A stretch of 64,000 nt of DNA from Halomonas smyrnensis AAD6 (GTDB lineage Bacteria > Pseudomonadota > Gammaproteobacteria > Pseudomonadales > Halomonadaceae). The translations under genes and the position numbers were made by a program. Shown one piece after another: positions 63,361-64,000 of the stretch (the first letter of the stretch is position 1; every line of letters starts with the position of its first letter). A model generated the notes under the pieces. It had not been told where the DNA came from. It saw nothing but the letters and a program-made list of their open reading frames with translations, and did no database searches. Where the stretch lies: the NCBI RefSeq assembly GCF_000265245.1, contig NZ_AJKS02000005.1:124001-188000 (forward strand), written 5' to 3'.

Positions 63361-64000
63361 TCAAGGCCGCACGCCGACCTCGGCCAGGTGCGTCTCGATC
63401 AGCGCCCGCGAGATGGAGTGAGGCGGCGGCAGCTGCGGCAGCCGACGCGGCGAATACCAGGCGGCGTCGCTGATCTCGTGGCCGTCGATGCGAATGCGCC
63501 GACTGGCCGCCTCGGCGAAGTAGCCGAGCATCAGCGAGTGCGGGAAGGGCCAGGCCTGGCTCTGGAAGTAGCGCAGCCGCCCAACCGTCAGCCCCACCTC
63601 CTCGAATACCTCGCGGTGCACCGCCTCCTCGGCGGATTCGCCCGGCTCGATGAAGCCGGCCAGCGTCGAGTAGCGCCCGGGGGGGAAACGCGGACTGCGC
63701 GCCAGCAGCAGCGACTCGCCGTGGGTCACCAGGGTGATGATGCACGGCGAGATGCGCGGATAGTTGCGATGCCCGCAGCGCTCGCAGTGCATCGCGAACT
63801 CGTGGTCGAGCCGCGAGGCCGGCGCGCCGCAGCTGCCGCAGAAGCGATGATGGCGCAGCCAGGCGCCGACCTGCAGCGCGGTGGAGACCAGCGCGAACCA
63901 GGACTCCGGCAGCCGCGCCAGCCACTCCCGCCCCTCGATCCAGTCGTCGCCGGGCGTCTCCTCCACCGACAGCGCCACCGGCGCGTCGTGCCACCAGCAC
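63361..64000 (-). CDS. nudC: NAD(P)H pyrophosphatase / NAD-cap hydrolase NudC, 5' end cut by window edge
   Basis: Hydrolyses NAD(H) and removes NAD caps from RNA. Visible: zinc ribbon C-x-x-C pairs in FCGSCGAP and CERCGHRNYPRISP, then the Nudix box G-x5-E-x7-REV-x-EE-x-G (around GFIEPGESAEEA...VFEEVGL), and the NudC-specific SQAWPFPHSLMLGY (usual SQPWPFP with Pro to Ala). The frame is open to position 64000 (upstream residues CWWHDAP), so the N-terminal domain continues outside; the GTG at 63978 is not the true start. Confidence 0.93.
   Translation of the reverse strand, partial: CWWHDAPVALSVEETPGDDWIEGREWLARLPESWFALVSTALQVGAWLRHHRFCGSCGAPASRLDHEFAMHCERCGHRNYPRISPCIITLVTHGESLLLARSPRFPPGRYSTLAGFIEPGESAEEAVHREVFEEVGLTVGRLRYFQSQAWPFPHSLMLGYFAEAASRRIRIDGHEISDAAWYSPRRLPQLPPPHSISRALIETHLAEVGVRP

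Overview
The window is GC-rich chromosomal DNA from a gammaproteobacterium, most likely a member of the Halomonadaceae (Halomonas or a close relative). The main support is a complete ectoine operon in the order ectA-ectB-ectC with its own sigma70-type promoter, together with gammaproteobacterial housekeeping genes (metH, nfuA, sufE, hisI, yidD, tusDCBE, pdxH, prpE, sohB, nudC). The assignment rests on gene content and recalled family knowledge, not on a database search.

Layout. 1-4.1 kb: end of a peptide/nickel-type ABC transporter (truncated permease, solute-binding protein) and glutathione reductase. 4.2-6.8 kb: ectABC. 6.9-10 kb: DUF3833 lipoprotein and a YdeP-like molybdopterin oxidoreductase. 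10.3-13.7 kb: a three-gene operon of retropepsin-like lipoprotein, membrane-anchored inactive transglutaminase and ATP-grasp ligase. 13.8-20.4 kb: Zur-like regulator, hisI, yidD, a Fic protein, sufE, a tyrosine recombinase divergent from a KfrA-like coiled-coil protein, and nfuA. 20.7-28.2 kb: metH, a MATE exporter preceded by a decayed second copy of its own 5' end, and a siroheme reductase with DUF934. 28.3-34 kb: smrA, a hipBA toxin-antitoxin locus with three perfect HipB operators, mgtC, arsC, wrbA, pdxH. 34.1-38.7 kb: a Pat-type protein acetyltransferase divergent from an HDAC-family deacetylase, then an XRE-cupin regulator. 38.9-43.8 kb: DUF1244, moaB, moeA, convergent acpH, tusDCBE and a Bax-inhibitor-1 protein.

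About 44.3-52.85 kb is an integrated element. A 19-bp copy of the 3' end of tRNA-Ser(UGA) lies at 44303-44321, and the intact tRNA with the same 19 bp is at 52836-52925 next to a tyrosine integrase. The insertion separated the tRNA from what looks like its native terminator (44265-44286), and the element supplies a replacement (52784-52823). It carries phage-like genes (broken Rha/KilA-N antirepressor, RNase HI, HTH protein, serine recombinase with res-like repeats). At the far end it carries a visibly AT-richer cassette of two convergent, overlapping genes: an Abi_C protein with a HEPN-like R-x6-H motif and an FRG-domain protein. This pair is the best candidate here for a little-described defence system.

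52.9-64 kb: a serine-recombinase-like protein lacking its catalytic serine, a YqaE/Pmp3 peptide, K+/H+ antiporter CvrA, an orphan NMT1-type binding protein, esterase YbfF, the queuosine-precursor transporter YhhQ behind a convincing preQ1-I riboswitch, propionyl-CoA synthetase, an ArsR-type regulator, SohB, an SCP2 protein and truncated NudC.

Recurring themes are osmotic and stress physiology (ectABC, CvrA, YqaE, perhaps the transglutaminase/ATP-grasp operon), sulfur and Fe-S metabolism (cysI, sufE, nfuA, tusDCBE, metH), and reversible protein acetylation (Pat, the deacetylase, and PrpE as a plausible target).
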